64,000 nt of DNA from Pseudonocardia sp. HH130630-07 (lineage in GTDB: Bacteria > Actinomycetota > Actinomycetes > Mycobacteriales > Pseudonocardiaceae): assembly GCF_001698125.1 (NCBI RefSeq), contig NZ_CP013854.1, positions 2,356,001 to 2,420,000 of the forward strand, read 5' to 3'. This document shows, piece after piece, positions 51,543 through 59,764 of the stretch. The notes beneath the pieces are model-generated. The model saw nothing but the letters and a program-made list of their open reading frames with translations. It searched no databases and was not told the DNA's origin. The first letter of the stretch is position 1. Each line of letters starts with the position of its first letter. The position numbers and the translations under genes were made by a program.

Positions 51543-52130
51543 TCAGCCGGCCCGCTCCGGGGTGGTGCTCGCCCAGGCGGCCTCGACCATCCGGAAGATC
51601 TCGTCCACCGCGGCGTCCGGGTCGCCGGACTCCCGGGCCAGCCCGTGGGCGTCCACCGCGAACCGGGCGATGGTCCGGCAGGCGGTCGTGCTGCGCGGCG
51701 GACCGGGATCGGCGGCGATGGCGGTGGCCAGCGACTCCGCGTGGCGCAGCCGCATCGACTCCTCGTACTGTCGCAGTGCGGGCGAGCCGTCGATCATCCG
51801 CCAGAGCGGGGCGGCCGCACCGGACGTGCAGTGCCGGACCATGTCCCGGATCTCCTCCCGCAGCACCGGGACGAGCGGCGCACCGGGCGCGCGCCCGGCG
51901 ACCGCGTGGACGAGGCGGTTCTCGAAGTCGAGGTCGTGCTCGAAGACCAGCGCCTCCTTCGAGGCGAAGTGCGAGAACAGCGTGGTGACGGCGACGTCGG
52001 CCGCCGCGGCCACGTCCCGGATGCCCACCGCGTCGTACCCGCTCTCGGCGAAGAGCCTGCGGGCGGTGTCGGCGATCCGCTCCCGGGTCGCGGCCTTCTT
52101 GCGCTCCCGGCGTCCGGTCGGCGTGCTCAT
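51543..52130 (-). CDS. TetR-family regulator
   Basis: 195 aa. N-terminal arm RRERKKAATRERIADTARRL and helix-turn-helix VGIRDVAAAADVAVTTLFSHFASKEAL are textbook TetR/AcrR. Divergent from a quinone oxidoreductase gene with 69 bp between the starts. A TAGCAT box at 52142-52137 lies 6 nt before its ATG, so its transcript is probably leaderless. The same ten-mer TACGAAAGTG occurs in this gap and in front of the DUF6204 gene, so it may control both. Confidence 0.9.
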   Translation of the reverse strand: MSTPTGRRERKKAATRERIADTARRLFAESGYDAVGIRDVAAAADVAVTTLFSHFASKEALVFEHDLDFENRLVHAVAGRAPGAPLVPVLREEIRDMVRHCTSGAAAPLWRMIDGSPALRQYEESMRLRHAESLATAIAADPGPPRSTTACRTIARFAVDAHGLARESGDPDAAVDEIFRMVEAAWASTTPERAG

Positions 52131-52147
52131 CGGTCGATGCTACCAAG

Positions 52148-52193
52148 TACGAAAGTGCAACAGATTCAAAAAGCTAACGGTTAGTGCTACGGT
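52148..52193. promoter_or_regulatory. divergent promoter/operator between TetR and oxidoreductase genes
   Basis: TACGAAAGTG (52148-52157); palindrome CTAAC-G-GTTAG (52174-52184) inside the spacer of a TTCAAA (52165) -N17- TACGGT (52188-52193) promoter whose -10 is 6 nt from the ATG at 52200. Confidence 0.6.
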
Positions 52194-52199
52194 GCGGCC

Positions 52200-53093
52200 A
52201 TGAAGAGGGTGAGCTTCGCCGAGTTCGGCGGTCCCGAGGTCCTGCAGCTGGTCGACGCCGAGGAACCGCACGCGGGCCCCGGTCAGGTCCGCATCGCGGT
52301 GCGCGCGGCGGGGGTCAATCCCGCCGACTGGCGGATCCGGGAGGGCCAGGTGCTCGCCGCCCACCCGGTCCGGCTGCCGTGCGGGGTCGGGCTGGACGCG
52401 GCCGGCGTGGTGGACGAGACCGGCCCGGGCGTCGACGACGTGCGCGTCGGCGACCGGGTGTTCGGGGAGGGGATCGACACCTACGCCGAGCACGCCGTGC
52501 TGACGGCCTGGACCCGCATGCCCGGCGGGCTCTCCTTCGCCGAGGCGGCCGGGTACCCGTCGGTGGTCGAGACCGCGCTGCGCATCATCGGTGAGGTCGG
52601 CGTCGAACCCGGGCAGACGTTGCTGGTCAGCGGCGCGTCCGGCGGTGTCGGCTCGGCGGTGCTGCAGATCGCCCGCGAGCGCGGCATCGCGGTGATCGGC
52701 ACGGCGGGCCCGGCCAACCAGGACTACCTCCGCGACCTGGGCGCCGCCGCCACGACCTACGGCGACGGCTGGGCCGAGCGGGTCCGCGCGCTCGGCCCGG
52801 TGGACGCGGCGCTCGACCTCGCCGGTTCCGGGGTGATCGGCGAGCTGGTCGAGCTGACCGGGGATCCCGGCCGGGTCGTCTCGATCGCCGATCTCGCGGC
52901 GCCGGAGTCCGGGGTCCGGTTCTCCGGGACGGCGGGGAGCGTGCCGGACGCGCTCGCCGAGGCCGTCGACCTCATCGAGCGGGGCCGGCTGCACATCCCG
53001 GTCGAACGGTCCTACGCGCTCGCCGACGCCGCGGCGGCGCACGCCGACAGCCACGCCGGCCACACGCGGGGGCGCCGGGTCATCGTCGTCTGA
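52200..53093 (+). CDS. NADPH:quinone oxidoreductase-like (zinc-independent MDR)
   Basis: 297 aa medium-chain reductase: N-terminal GroES-like half (VRIAVRAAGVNPADWRIREG), Rossmann motif SGASGGVGSAVLQIA, no zinc-ligating Cys cluster. Members reduce quinones or enones with NADPH and often detoxify electrophiles. Lies between a divergent TetR and a hydrolase gene. Its start is likely read from a leaderless mRNA. Confidence 0.87.
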   Translation: MKRVSFAEFGGPEVLQLVDAEEPHAGPGQVRIAVRAAGVNPADWRIREGQVLAAHPVRLPCGVGLDAAGVVDETGPGVDDVRVGDRVFGEGIDTYAEHAVLTAWTRMPGGLSFAEAAGYPSVVETALRIIGEVGVEPGQTLLVSGASGGVGSAVLQIARERGIAVIGTAGPANQDYLRDLGAAATTYGDGWAERVRALGPVDAALDLAGSGVIGELVELTGDPGRVVSIADLAAPESGVRFSGTAGSVPDALAEAVDLIERGRLHIPVERSYALADAAAAHADSHAGHTRGRRVIVV

Positions 53094-53128
53094 GCCCGTC
53101 CCCGCACCACCGACCAGGAGGAGAGACC

Positions 53129-54886
53129 GTGTACCCACCCCAGGTGGACGCCGACGTCCACATGACCACCCGCGACGGCGTCACCCTCGCCGGGGACCTG
53201 TACCGCCCGGCCGGCGACGGCCGCTGGCCGGTGCTGCTGCACCGCACGCCCTACGACCGGCGCGATCCCTTCCGCGTCTCGGGGATCGTGGCCGACCCGC
53301 TGTGGCTCGCCCGGCAGGGCTTCGCGGTGCTCGTGCAGGACACCCGCGGTCGCGCCGGGTCCGGCGGCCGCTTCGACTTCCTCACCCAGGAGTACGACGA
53401 CTCCTCCGACGCCGTCGACTGGGCGGCGGAGCAGCCGTGGAGCGACGGCACCGTCGGCATGTACGGCTCGTCCTACCTGGGCATGACCGTGCTGCAGGCC
53501 GTCGCGGCCCGCAACCCGCGGCTCACGGCCGCCGCCGCGCTGATCGGCACCGCCGACATGGCGCACACGGCCCGGCCGGGCGGGCTGTTCGAGCTGGGAT
53601 TCCTGACGACCTACGCGCTCGGCATGGTGCGGGAGGGGCTGGGCCACACGTCGCTGGACGCGGCGGAACGCCGGCAGGTGCTGGAGTCGCTGGCCGCCGC
53701 CGACGCCGACCGCATCGCCACCCTGGGGCGGCTGCCGCTGACCGGCATCGCCCCGCTCGACGACGACCGGGTCGCCCCGTTCTGGGCGGACTGGCTGCGC
53801 TCGCCGAACGACCCGTTCTGGGACCGGCCGACGCTGCTCACCGAGCCCGAGCGGGTCACCATCCCGTTCCTGCAGGTCGCCGCGTACCGGGACTTCACGA
53901 GCCCGACCCAGTTCCGGCTGGCGGAGCTGCTGCGGGACGACGAGCGGGCCGCGCTCGTCGCCGGGCCGTGGACCCACATGGGTACCTACACGGCGTCCGG
54001 CGAGGTCGGGGCCAGGGTGCTGCCGGACGCGGCGGCCGGTGTGCCCGTCTGGGGCCCGGTGCTCGCCGCGTTCTTCGACCGGCACCTGCGCGGCGGTGAC
54101 GGCTCCGGCCACCCGGCGGCCCGGCGGTACCTCTCCGGTCCCGGGCGGGTCGCCTACTACGTCGGCGGCGCGAACACCTGGGCGCACGCGGACACCTGGC
54201 CGCCCCCGGCGGTCGCGACCCGGGAGTGGGCCCTCACCAGCGCCGGCGACGCCCGCAGCGCCGCCGGTGACGGACGGCTGGACCGGCCGGGCGAGCCCGG
54301 TGCGACCGCCGGGTCCGACACGTTCACCGCCGACCCGCACGACCCGTTCCCCACCCACGGCGGGGCGATCGTGCTCGAGGGCGTGCAGGCCGCCTCGCCC
54401 GGCGGCATCCAGGACCAGCGCGCCGTGGACGGCCGGACCGACCTGCTCGTCTACACCGGTGAGCCGCTCGCCGCCGACGTCACCGTCGGCGGCGCTCCGG
54501 AGCTGGTCACGTTCGTCACCAGCACCGCGCCGGACGCCGACCTGTGCGTCACGCTCGTCGACGTCGAACCCGGCGGGTACGCCGTCAACGTCGCCGAGGG
54601 CGCGCAGCGGGCCCGCTACCGCGACGGCGGCGACGAGGACTGGCTCGACGCCGACCGTCCACACCGGGTGACGGTCGTCCTGCACGACGTCGCGCACCGG
54701 TTCGGCCGCGGGCACCGGATCCGGGTGCAGGTGGCCGGGGCCAGCTTCCCCCGCTTCAGCCGCAACCTGCACACCCGGACCGTGCCCGAGCTCGGCACCC
54801 TCGACGAGGCCGTCACCGCCCGGCACACCGTGCACCACGGTGGGTCGACGCCCTCCGTGCTGCGGCTCCCGGTGATCGGCGCATGA
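53129..54886 (+). CDS. CocE/NonD family hydrolase
   Basis: 585 aa from GTG 53129 behind AGGAGGAGAG. Alpha/beta hydrolase domain with the X-Pro dipeptidyl-peptidase/CocE motif GSSYLG (nucleophile Ser 115), the Asp/His partners (VAAYRDFTSP, VAGPWTHMG) and a C-terminal jelly-roll domain (VTFVTSTAPDADLCVTLVDV...GRGHRIRVQVAGASFPRF). Such enzymes cleave acyl esters or amides such as cocaine or glutaryl-cephalosporins. No signal peptide. Coupled to the next gene by a 4-nt overlap. Confidence 0.9.
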   Translation: MYPPQVDADVHMTTRDGVTLAGDLYRPAGDGRWPVLLHRTPYDRRDPFRVSGIVADPLWLARQGFAVLVQDTRGRAGSGGRFDFLTQEYDDSSDAVDWAAEQPWSDGTVGMYGSSYLGMTVLQAVAARNPRLTAAAALIGTADMAHTARPGGLFELGFLTTYALGMVREGLGHTSLDAAERRQVLESLAAADADRIATLGRLPLTGIAPLDDDRVAPFWADWLRSPNDPFWDRPTLLTEPERVTIPFLQVAAYRDFTSPTQFRLAELLRDDERAALVAGPWTHMGTYTASGEVGARVLPDAAAGVPVWGPVLAAFFDRHLRGGDGSGHPAARRYLSGPGRVAYYVGGANTWAHADTWPPPAVATREWALTSAGDARSAAGDGRLDRPGEPGATAGSDTFTADPHDPFPTHGGAIVLEGVQAASPGGIQDQRAVDGRTDLLVYTGEPLAADVTVGGAPELVTFVTSTAPDADLCVTLVDVEPGGYAVNVAEGAQRARYRDGGDEDWLDADRPHRVTVVLHDVAHRFGRGHRIRVQVAGASFPRFSRNLHTRTVPELGTLDEAVTARHTVHHGGSTPSVLRLPVIGA

Positions 54887-55233
54887 CCGGCGCGGCAGAG
54901 ACCGTCGTCGTCGTGCGGTTGCGGGCCCGCCCGGGGCGCGGCGAGGAGCTGCGCGCCCTGCTCGGCGAGCTCGCGACCCGGGTGCTGCAGGAGGAGCCCC
55001 GGACCCTGCGCTACGCCTTCTACACCGAGCCGGGCTCGGACCCGGTGCGGATCACGGTCGTCGAGCAGTACGCCTCCCCGGCCGACCGGGCCGCGCACGA
55101 CGCGGGAGTCCTGGTCGAGTACCTGCCACGACTGCTGGAGCTGGTGGATCCCGCGCCCGAGGTGGTCGTCCTGGAGCCGGCCGACCTGCCGGTCCGGGCC
55201 GATCCGGCGGCGGCCGCCCGGCTGCGTCTCTGA
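54883..55233 (+). CDS. antibiotic biosynthesis monooxygenase (ABM) domain protein
   Basis: 116 aa ferredoxin-like ABM domain: VVVVRLRARPGRGEELRALL, EEPRTLRYAFYTEPGSDPV, VVEQYASPADRAAHDAG. These small dimeric proteins oxygenate aromatic polyketides or detoxify quinones/methylglyoxal adducts without a cofactor. ATG overlaps the hydrolase stop (ATGA), suggesting both act on the same compound. Convergent with a VOC-family gene. Confidence 0.85.
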   Translation: MTGAAETVVVVRLRARPGRGEELRALLGELATRVLQEEPRTLRYAFYTEPGSDPVRITVVEQYASPADRAAHDAGVLVEYLPRLLELVDPAPEVVVLEPADLPVRADPAAAARLRL

Positions 55234-55237
55234 CCGG

Positions 55238-55639
55238 TCACGCAGCGCCGCGGTAGGTGCCGAAGGTCCACTGGTTGCCCTCGGCGTCGCGCATCGAGAA
55301 CGTGTGCGAGCCGTAGTCGGTGTCCTCCAGTTCGCGGGTCACCTCGACGCCGGCCGAGCGGACGGTCGCGTACAGGTCGTCCACCCGGTCGGTCACGACG
55401 TACACGACGCCGGTGCCGGGGGACGCCTCGTCGTGGACGCCCTCGGTGTGGCGCAGCGAGCCGAGCATGACGGCTCCCCCCTCGGGCCACCGGAGCTCCG
55501 CATGGACGATGTCGCCGCCGTCGTCGGGCACCACGAGTGCCTCGCGGAAACCGATGACGTCGACGAGGAAGCGCAGTGCGGCGGGCGCGTCGGTGTAGCG
55601 CAACGCCGGCCAGACGGTGGGTGCGGGTTCTGCTGTCAT
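55238..55639 (-). CDS. VOC-family (glyoxalase/bleomycin resistance-like) protein
   Basis: 133 aa from ATG 55639 (18 more codons upstream are possible). Two beta-alpha-beta modules: ALRYTDAPAALRFLVDVIGF... and VVYVVTDRVDDLYATVRSAG, ending with YGSHTFSMRDAEGNQWTFGTY, typical of the PhnB/glyoxalase-like branch. May be a metal enzyme or a binding protein. Starts facing a plus-strand region with no gene. Confidence 0.85.
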   Translation of the reverse strand: MTAEPAPTVWPALRYTDAPAALRFLVDVIGFREALVVPDDGGDIVHAELRWPEGGAVMLGSLRHTEGVHDEASPGTGVVYVVTDRVDDLYATVRSAGVEVTRELEDTDYGSHTFSMRDAEGNQWTFGTYRGAA

Positions 55640-55697
55640 GCGTCCACGGTGCGGCACCGGCGGGCCGGTCGTCGTGGAGGAATCGGAGGCCCGGCGC

Positions 55698-56159
55698 TCA
55701 CGACGGCGGTCCGGGCTCCCCCGGTCCGGCGAGGGTGCTGCGCTCGACCAGCTCCCGCAGCCCGCGCTCGAACTCGGCCCGCCGCTGCGCGCTCCACCCG
55801 TCGGTGAGCCGGTCGAAGACCTGCTCCTGCCAGGCGTGGGCGTCGGCGAGCATCCGGCCGCCGGCCCCGGTCAGTGCGGTGCAGCGGCTCCGCGCGTCGC
55901 CGGGTACGGGCCCGACCGTCAGGTACCCGGCCGCAGCGGCGTCCCGGACGAGGCGGGACGCGCCGCTCTGGTCGAGGCCGATCTCTGCGGCGATCGCGTT
56001 GACGGTCGCGACGACGTCGCGCCGGGTGAGCGCGGCGACCGCCTCGGCGACGAGCGCGTGGCGCCCGCGGGCGGCGATCGGATCGTCGCCGTCCGGTGCC
56101 CGCCGCGACCAGTGCCGGACGAAGGCGAACAGTGCCCGGCCGGGCCCGTCCGGCGTCAC
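55698..56159 (-). CDS. MarR-family regulator
   Basis: 153 aa winged helix: VATVNAIAAEIGLDQSGASRLVRDAAAAGYL, then the wing VPGDARSRCTALTGAG. Starts at GTG 56159 overlapping the SnoaL-like gene stop by 4 nt. The operon is probably controlled by it through a dyad at 56544. Confidence 0.88.
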   Translation of the reverse strand: MTPDGPGRALFAFVRHWSRRAPDGDDPIAARGRHALVAEAVAALTRRDVVATVNAIAAEIGLDQSGASRLVRDAAAAGYLTVGPVPGDARSRCTALTGAGGRMLADAHAWQEQVFDRLTDGWSAQRRAEFERGLRELVERSTLAGPGEPGPPS

Positions 56160-56533
56160 CGGGTGGCGGCCATCTCGTGGCAGACCCGCGCGAGGTCGAG
56201 GGCGGCGTCGAGGTCGGGCAGCCGCAGGGCCGCGGTCACCTTCCCGTCCCGGACCCGGAACACCGTGGCGACCCGGGACGTGGCCGGATCACCCGGCCAG
56301 CGGGCGTCCTGCTCGACGACGGTGAGGTCCTCGCCGACCGGGTGCCGGGCCTGTGGTGTGAGCGTGATCCAGGACCGCCGCACCCACTCGGCGAACCGGG
56401 CCGGGTCGATCGAGCCGGCTCCCCGGGGGCCGAACACCACGACCGCGTCGCCGACCGCGCTCGCCGCACGTGCCGGATCGTGGCTGTTCACGGCCTCGTG
56501 CCAGGCGGTGACGGCGTCGTCGTCGAAGTCCAT
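56156..56533 (-). CDS. SnoaL/NTF2-like protein
   Basis: 125 aa from ATG 56533 (ATG 56557 is an alternative). Cone-shaped NTF2 fold: AVTAWHEAVNSHDPARAASAVGDAVVVFGP, WPGDPATSRVATVFRVRDGKV. Members bind small hydrophobic ligands or act as cyclases/isomerases. First of a two-gene unit with MarR. Confidence 0.75.
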   Translation of the reverse strand: MDFDDDAVTAWHEAVNSHDPARAASAVGDAVVVFGPRGAGSIDPARFAEWVRRSWITLTPQARHPVGEDLTVVEQDARWPGDPATSRVATVFRVRDGKVTAALRLPDLDAALDLARVCHEMAATR

Positions 56534-56543
56534 CCACGGAACA

Positions 56544-56558
56544 TATGCGGCTCGCATA
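56544..56558 (-). promoter_or_regulatory. TATGCG-N3-CGCATA dyad
   Basis: Perfect 6-bp arms, centred 18 bp upstream of the ATG at 56533 and overlapping the alternative ATG 56557. A plausible MarR operator for the SnoaL-marR unit; also supports the downstream start. Confidence 0.5.
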
Positions 56559-56560
56559 GA

Positions 56561-57097
56561 TCAGGGCAAGGGGTTCGCCGATCCCGTGTGCTCCCGGCTC
56601 CGCTCGGCCACGGTCGCCGCGATCTCGGGGTCGGTGGCGGCGATGACCCGCCGGGCGGCGTGGCCGAGGTGGGCCAGCTCCTCGGCGGTCAGCGTGTCGA
56701 TGATCAGGCGCCGCACCTCGCGGACGTGGCCGGGTGCGCTGTCCCGGAGCTTCGCCCGGCCCTCGGCGGTCAGGAGTGCCTCGGTGCGGCGGCCGGCGCC
56801 CCCGCAGGCCCGTCGTTCGACCCAGCCGGCGGCCTCCAGCCGGGAGACGGCGTGGGACAGCCGGGACAGCGAGCCGCGGGCCAGCGACGCGAGGGTGCTC
56901 ATCGTCCGCACGCCGCCCGGGGCGTCGCCGAGCTCCACCAGCACGTGGTACTCGAACAGGTTGATGCCCTGATCGCGCTTGAGCTGGGCGTCCAGGCTCA
57001 CCGGCAGGGTGGTCACCATCGCGACCAGCGACACCCACTGGTGCAGCTGCTCGGCGGAGAGCCACGGCTCGTCCGGTTCCTCGGAGGCGTCCGTCAC
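56561..57097 (-). CDS. MarR-family regulator of the azoreductase gene
   Basis: 178 aa from GTG 57097. Winged helix VRTMSTLASLARGSLSRLSHAVSRLEAAGWVERRACGG (split here into two overlapping parts of the HTH and wing), with flanking dimerisation helices. Divergent from the azoreductase gene; two CTTG...CAAG palindromes lie between. A TACGCT box at 57109-57104 is 6 nt from its GTG, so its own mRNA is likely leaderless. Relatives sense quinones or hypochlorite through thiols, but no sensor Cys pair is obvious; Cys lies in the wing. Confidence 0.85.
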   Translation of the reverse strand: MTDASEEPDEPWLSAEQLHQWVSLVAMVTTLPVSLDAQLKRDQGINLFEYHVLVELGDAPGGVRTMSTLASLARGSLSRLSHAVSRLEAAGWVERRACGGAGRRTEALLTAEGRAKLRDSAPGHVREVRRLIIDTLTAEELAHLGHAARRVIAATDPEIAATVAERSREHTGSANPLP

Positions 57098-57114
57098 GAG
57101 GGCAGCGTACCGAA

Positions 57115-57162
57115 CTTGAATATTCAAGCTGACCGACTTACAGTCCAACTTGCATGTTCAAG
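57115..57162. promoter_or_regulatory. two CTTG...CAAG MarR operators
   Basis: CTTGAATATTCAAG (57115-57128), a perfect 14-bp palindrome, and CTTGCATGTTCAAG (57149-57162), differing at two bases; centres 34 bp apart between the divergent MarR and azoreductase genes. Confidence 0.88.
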
Positions 57163-57196
57163 TTCAGTGCGACGCGCACCCACGAGGAGAGACCCC

Positions 57197-57829
57197 ATGA
57201 CCCTGCTCCGGATCGACGCCAGCATCCAGGGCCCCCGTTCGGCCGGTAGCGAGCTGGCCGACCTGGTCCTCGCCGAGGTCACCGCGAACCGGCCCGAGGA
57301 GCCCGTCGTCCGCAGGCACCTCGGGGAACAGCCGCTCCCGGCCGAGGCGTGGGCCCGGGCCATCGCGGGCGGGTTCGCCACCGGAGCCGACCGCAGCCCC
57401 GAGCAGGCGGCCGCGATCGGGCTGGCCCGGACCCTCGCCGCGGAGCTGAGCGACGCCGACGCCGCCGTGCTGGCCTTCCCGCTGTACAACTTCGGCGTCT
57501 CGCAGCACGTGAAGGCGTGGATCGACCTCGTCTTCGCCGGTGCGGAGCAGGGCGCCCGGCTGCTCGAGGGCAAGCCCGTGGTGCTGGTCGTCACCCGCGG
57601 GGGCGCCTACGGGCCGGGCACCCCGCGGGAGGGCTGGGACCACTGCACCGACTTCCTGCGCCGGATCCTGGTGGACCTCTGGGGCGCCGACCTGACCGTC
57701 GTCGAGCGGGAGTTCACCCTCGCCGGGGTCAACCCGGCCCTCGCCGAGTTCGCCGAGCTGGGCGCGAGCTTGAAGGCCGACGCCGAGCAGGCGGCGTCGC
57801 GTGCGGGCAAGGCGCTCGCCTCGCGGTGA
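57197..57829 (+). CDS. azoR: FMN-dependent NADH-azoreductase
   Basis: 210 aa flavodoxin-like fold. The start LLRIDASIQGPRSAGSELAD, the flavin-binding FPLYNFGVSQHVKAWIDLV and TRGGAYGPGTP are AzoR signatures. It reduces azo dyes and quinones with NADH via FMN, protecting against electrophiles. GAGGAGAG precedes ATG 57197. Expression is presumably released when the divergent MarR is inactivated. Confidence 0.93.
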   Translation: MTLLRIDASIQGPRSAGSELADLVLAEVTANRPEEPVVRRHLGEQPLPAEAWARAIAGGFATGADRSPEQAAAIGLARTLAAELSDADAAVLAFPLYNFGVSQHVKAWIDLVFAGAEQGARLLEGKPVVLVVTRGGAYGPGTPREGWDHCTDFLRRILVDLWGADLTVVEREFTLAGVNPALAEFAELGASLKADAEQAASRAGKALASR

Positions 57830-57902
57830 ACCCCTTTCACCCGTAGCGGACACCGTGGCCGGGTCCGGTCCGGTGGTCCTAGGTTCCGTCGCGGGAGGAC
57901 AC

Positions 57903-58730
57903 ATGGACACCATCACCGGCGACGCCGCGGGCGTGCCGTTCACGGCGCTCCCGCCGGCCGGGACGGGCGGCGGCACCGCCCCGCTGCTCGTCACCTGGCA
58001 CATGCTGGACGCGCCCCGGACCGACGCGGCCTTCGCCGCCGCCCTGCCCATGGCGGGGGTGCCCGCCTGGCGGGTGCACCTCGGCATGCCGTTGTGCGGA
58101 TCCCGGATGGTCGACGGCCGGCTCGACGAGCACGTGCGACGGGCCCGTGCGGACGCGCTGACCGAGTACCTGGTCCCCGTCGTCCGCCAGGCCGTCGAGG
58201 AGTTCCCGGCCGCGCTGGCCGCGCTCCGCGACCGGCTGCCGTTCGGCGACGGGCCGGTCGGGCTCCTCGGCGCCTCGCTCGGCGGCCTGGTCGCGCTGGA
58301 GGTCCTCGCCGCCCCGCCCGTCCCGGTCGGGCCGGTCGCCCTGGTCAACCCGGCGGTCCGGGTGGCGACGGGGGTCGGCCTGCTCGAGGCGGCGCTCGGC
58401 GGGCCCTACCGGTGGACGCCCCGGTCCCGGGAGCTCGCCGCCGAGCTGGACTTCGTGGCCCGCGCCGGTGACCTCGGCATCCGGTCACCGCTGCTGCTGG
58501 TCAGCGGGGAACAGGACGATCCGACGTTGCGCGCGGACGCGGCAGCCCTGGTCGCCGCGCTCCGTTCCCGCCACGAGCGCCCCGACGACGTCGTGCTGAC
58601 GACGGTGCCGGACCTGGCCCATCCGCTCGCCGAGGAGCCGGGCCTGCAGCCGGCCCCGCAGCTGCCCGGGGCGGTGGCGGTCGACCGGGTGCTCACCGAG
58701 TGGTTCGCGCGGCGCTTCGCACACCACTGA
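57903..58730 (+). CDS. alpha/beta hydrolase
   Basis: 275 aa. Nucleophile motif LLGASLGGLVAL, later LLLVSGEQDDPTL (acid) and PDLAHPLAEEPG (His) complete the triad. An N-terminal strand APLLVTWHMLD replaces the usual HGXXG loop. Close to the prolyl-oligopeptidase-like/dienelactone branch. GGGAGGAC before ATG 57903. No signal peptide. Confidence 0.82.
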   Translation: MDTITGDAAGVPFTALPPAGTGGGTAPLLVTWHMLDAPRTDAAFAAALPMAGVPAWRVHLGMPLCGSRMVDGRLDEHVRRARADALTEYLVPVVRQAVEEFPAALAALRDRLPFGDGPVGLLGASLGGLVALEVLAAPPVPVGPVALVNPAVRVATGVGLLEAALGGPYRWTPRSRELAAELDFVARAGDLGIRSPLLLVSGEQDDPTLRADAAALVAALRSRHERPDDVVLTTVPDLAHPLAEEPGLQPAPQLPGAVAVDRVLTEWFARRFAHH

Positions 58731-58807
58731 GCCCGGCCGCAGCCACCGCGGACCCCCGAGCCCCGGGCGGTCCCCGCGCGCCCCGCCCCTGGAGCCATCA
58801 TGGAGGC

Positions 58808-59452
58808 ATGGTTCCGGACGAGCGGTCGGTCGCTCCCGTGGCGGCCGCCGGGCAGGGGGCCGCAGCTGTCCTCCTCGCTCGGCTGCGGCAGGGGAAGGCC
58901 CCCGGACACCGGCCGCTGTTCGTCGGGATCGACGGCCGTAGCGGGTCCGGGAAGTCGACGCTCACTGCTCGGGTGGCCCGGGAGTTCGGCGGACCGGTGA
59001 CGGTGATCGAGGGCGACGACTTCTACGGCGGCGGCAGCGCGGCGACGTGGGATCGCCGCACGACGGCCGAGCGGGTGGACCTGGTCCTCGACTGGCGCCG
59101 GCAACACGACGTGCTGACGCGCCTACGCGCGGACGGTGCCGCCGGATGGCGGGCCTTCGACTGGGACAGCGAGGGATGGGACGGCGAGGTCGCCCCGCTC
59201 GCGGCGGCCACCACGACCGTCCGGATCGCCCCGCTCGTCGTGCTGGAGGGTGCCTACAGCTGCCGGCCCGAGCTGCACGGTCTGCTCGACCTGCGGGTGC
59301 TGCTCACGGCACCGGCCGAGGTCCGTCGCCGCCGGCTCGTCGAGCGCGAGGGTGCGGAGTACGACGAGGACTGGGCGGTGCGGTGGTCGACGGCCGAGGA
59401 CCACTACTTCGGGACCGTGATGCCCGCCGGGAGCTTCGATCTCGTCCTCTGA
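58808..59452 (+). CDS. uridine kinase-like P-loop kinase
   Basis: 214 aa. Walker A GIDGRSGSGKST (40-51), a DD motif IEGDDFYGGG, Walker B-like LVVLEGAYSCRPEL and LID-type Arg-rich helix VRRRRLVEREG. The Udk/PRK-like fold suggests phosphorylation of a nucleoside or similar small molecule; absence of the full Udk uridine loop leaves the substrate open. Followed by a terminator shared with the tRNA. Confidence 0.83.
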   Translation: MVPDERSVAPVAAAGQGAAAVLLARLRQGKAPGHRPLFVGIDGRSGSGKSTLTARVAREFGGPVTVIEGDDFYGGGSAATWDRRTTAERVDLVLDWRRQHDVLTRLRADGAAGWRAFDWDSEGWDGEVAPLAAATTTVRIAPLVVLEGAYSCRPELHGLLDLRVLLTAPAEVRRRRLVEREGAEYDEDWAVRWSTAEDHYFGTVMPAGSFDLVL

Positions 59453-59486
59453 TCTGCGGCCCGGTGGACGGCCGCCGGGAACGACG

Positions 59487-59529
59487 AAGGCCCAGGCTCG
59501 GCGGGAAACCTGCCGCTGACCTGGGCCTT
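59487..59529. terminator. bidirectional terminator between kinase gene and tRNA-Gly
   Basis: AAGGCCCAGG (59487-59496) and CCTGGGCCTT (59520-59529), with an inner CGGC/GCCG stem and a T-rich side at each end. Serves the plus-strand kinase and the minus-strand tRNA. Confidence 0.85.
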
Positions 59530-59535
59530 TGTGTG

Positions 59536-59609
59536 TGGAGCGGATGACGGGAATCGAACCCGCGTATTCAGCTTGGGAAGCTGATGTTCTACCATTGAAC
59601 TACATCCGC
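59536..59609 (-). tRNA. tRNA-Gly (anticodon CCC)
   Basis: On the minus strand the acceptor arm GCGGATG/CATCCGC, D arm AGTTCAATGGTAGAAC, anticodon stem TCAGC/GCTGA with 7-nt loop TTCCCAA (anticodon CCC), and T arm with GGTTCGATTCC are complete. Discriminator U and an encoded CCA end at 59536. It reads GGG codons, frequent in such a GC-rich genome. Confidence 0.96.
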
Positions 59610-59764
59610 ATGTCGCGTGATCACCCTAGCACCACCCCCGGGCCGCCCGTCACGGGCCACCGTCCCCGGTCGCCGCAGGAACCGACCTTCCGTCGCGGAC
59701 GTATCGCCCATCGGGGTCGCGACGGCGCACACTGACCCGGTCGGCGTTCACCGGCGGAGGGGTC

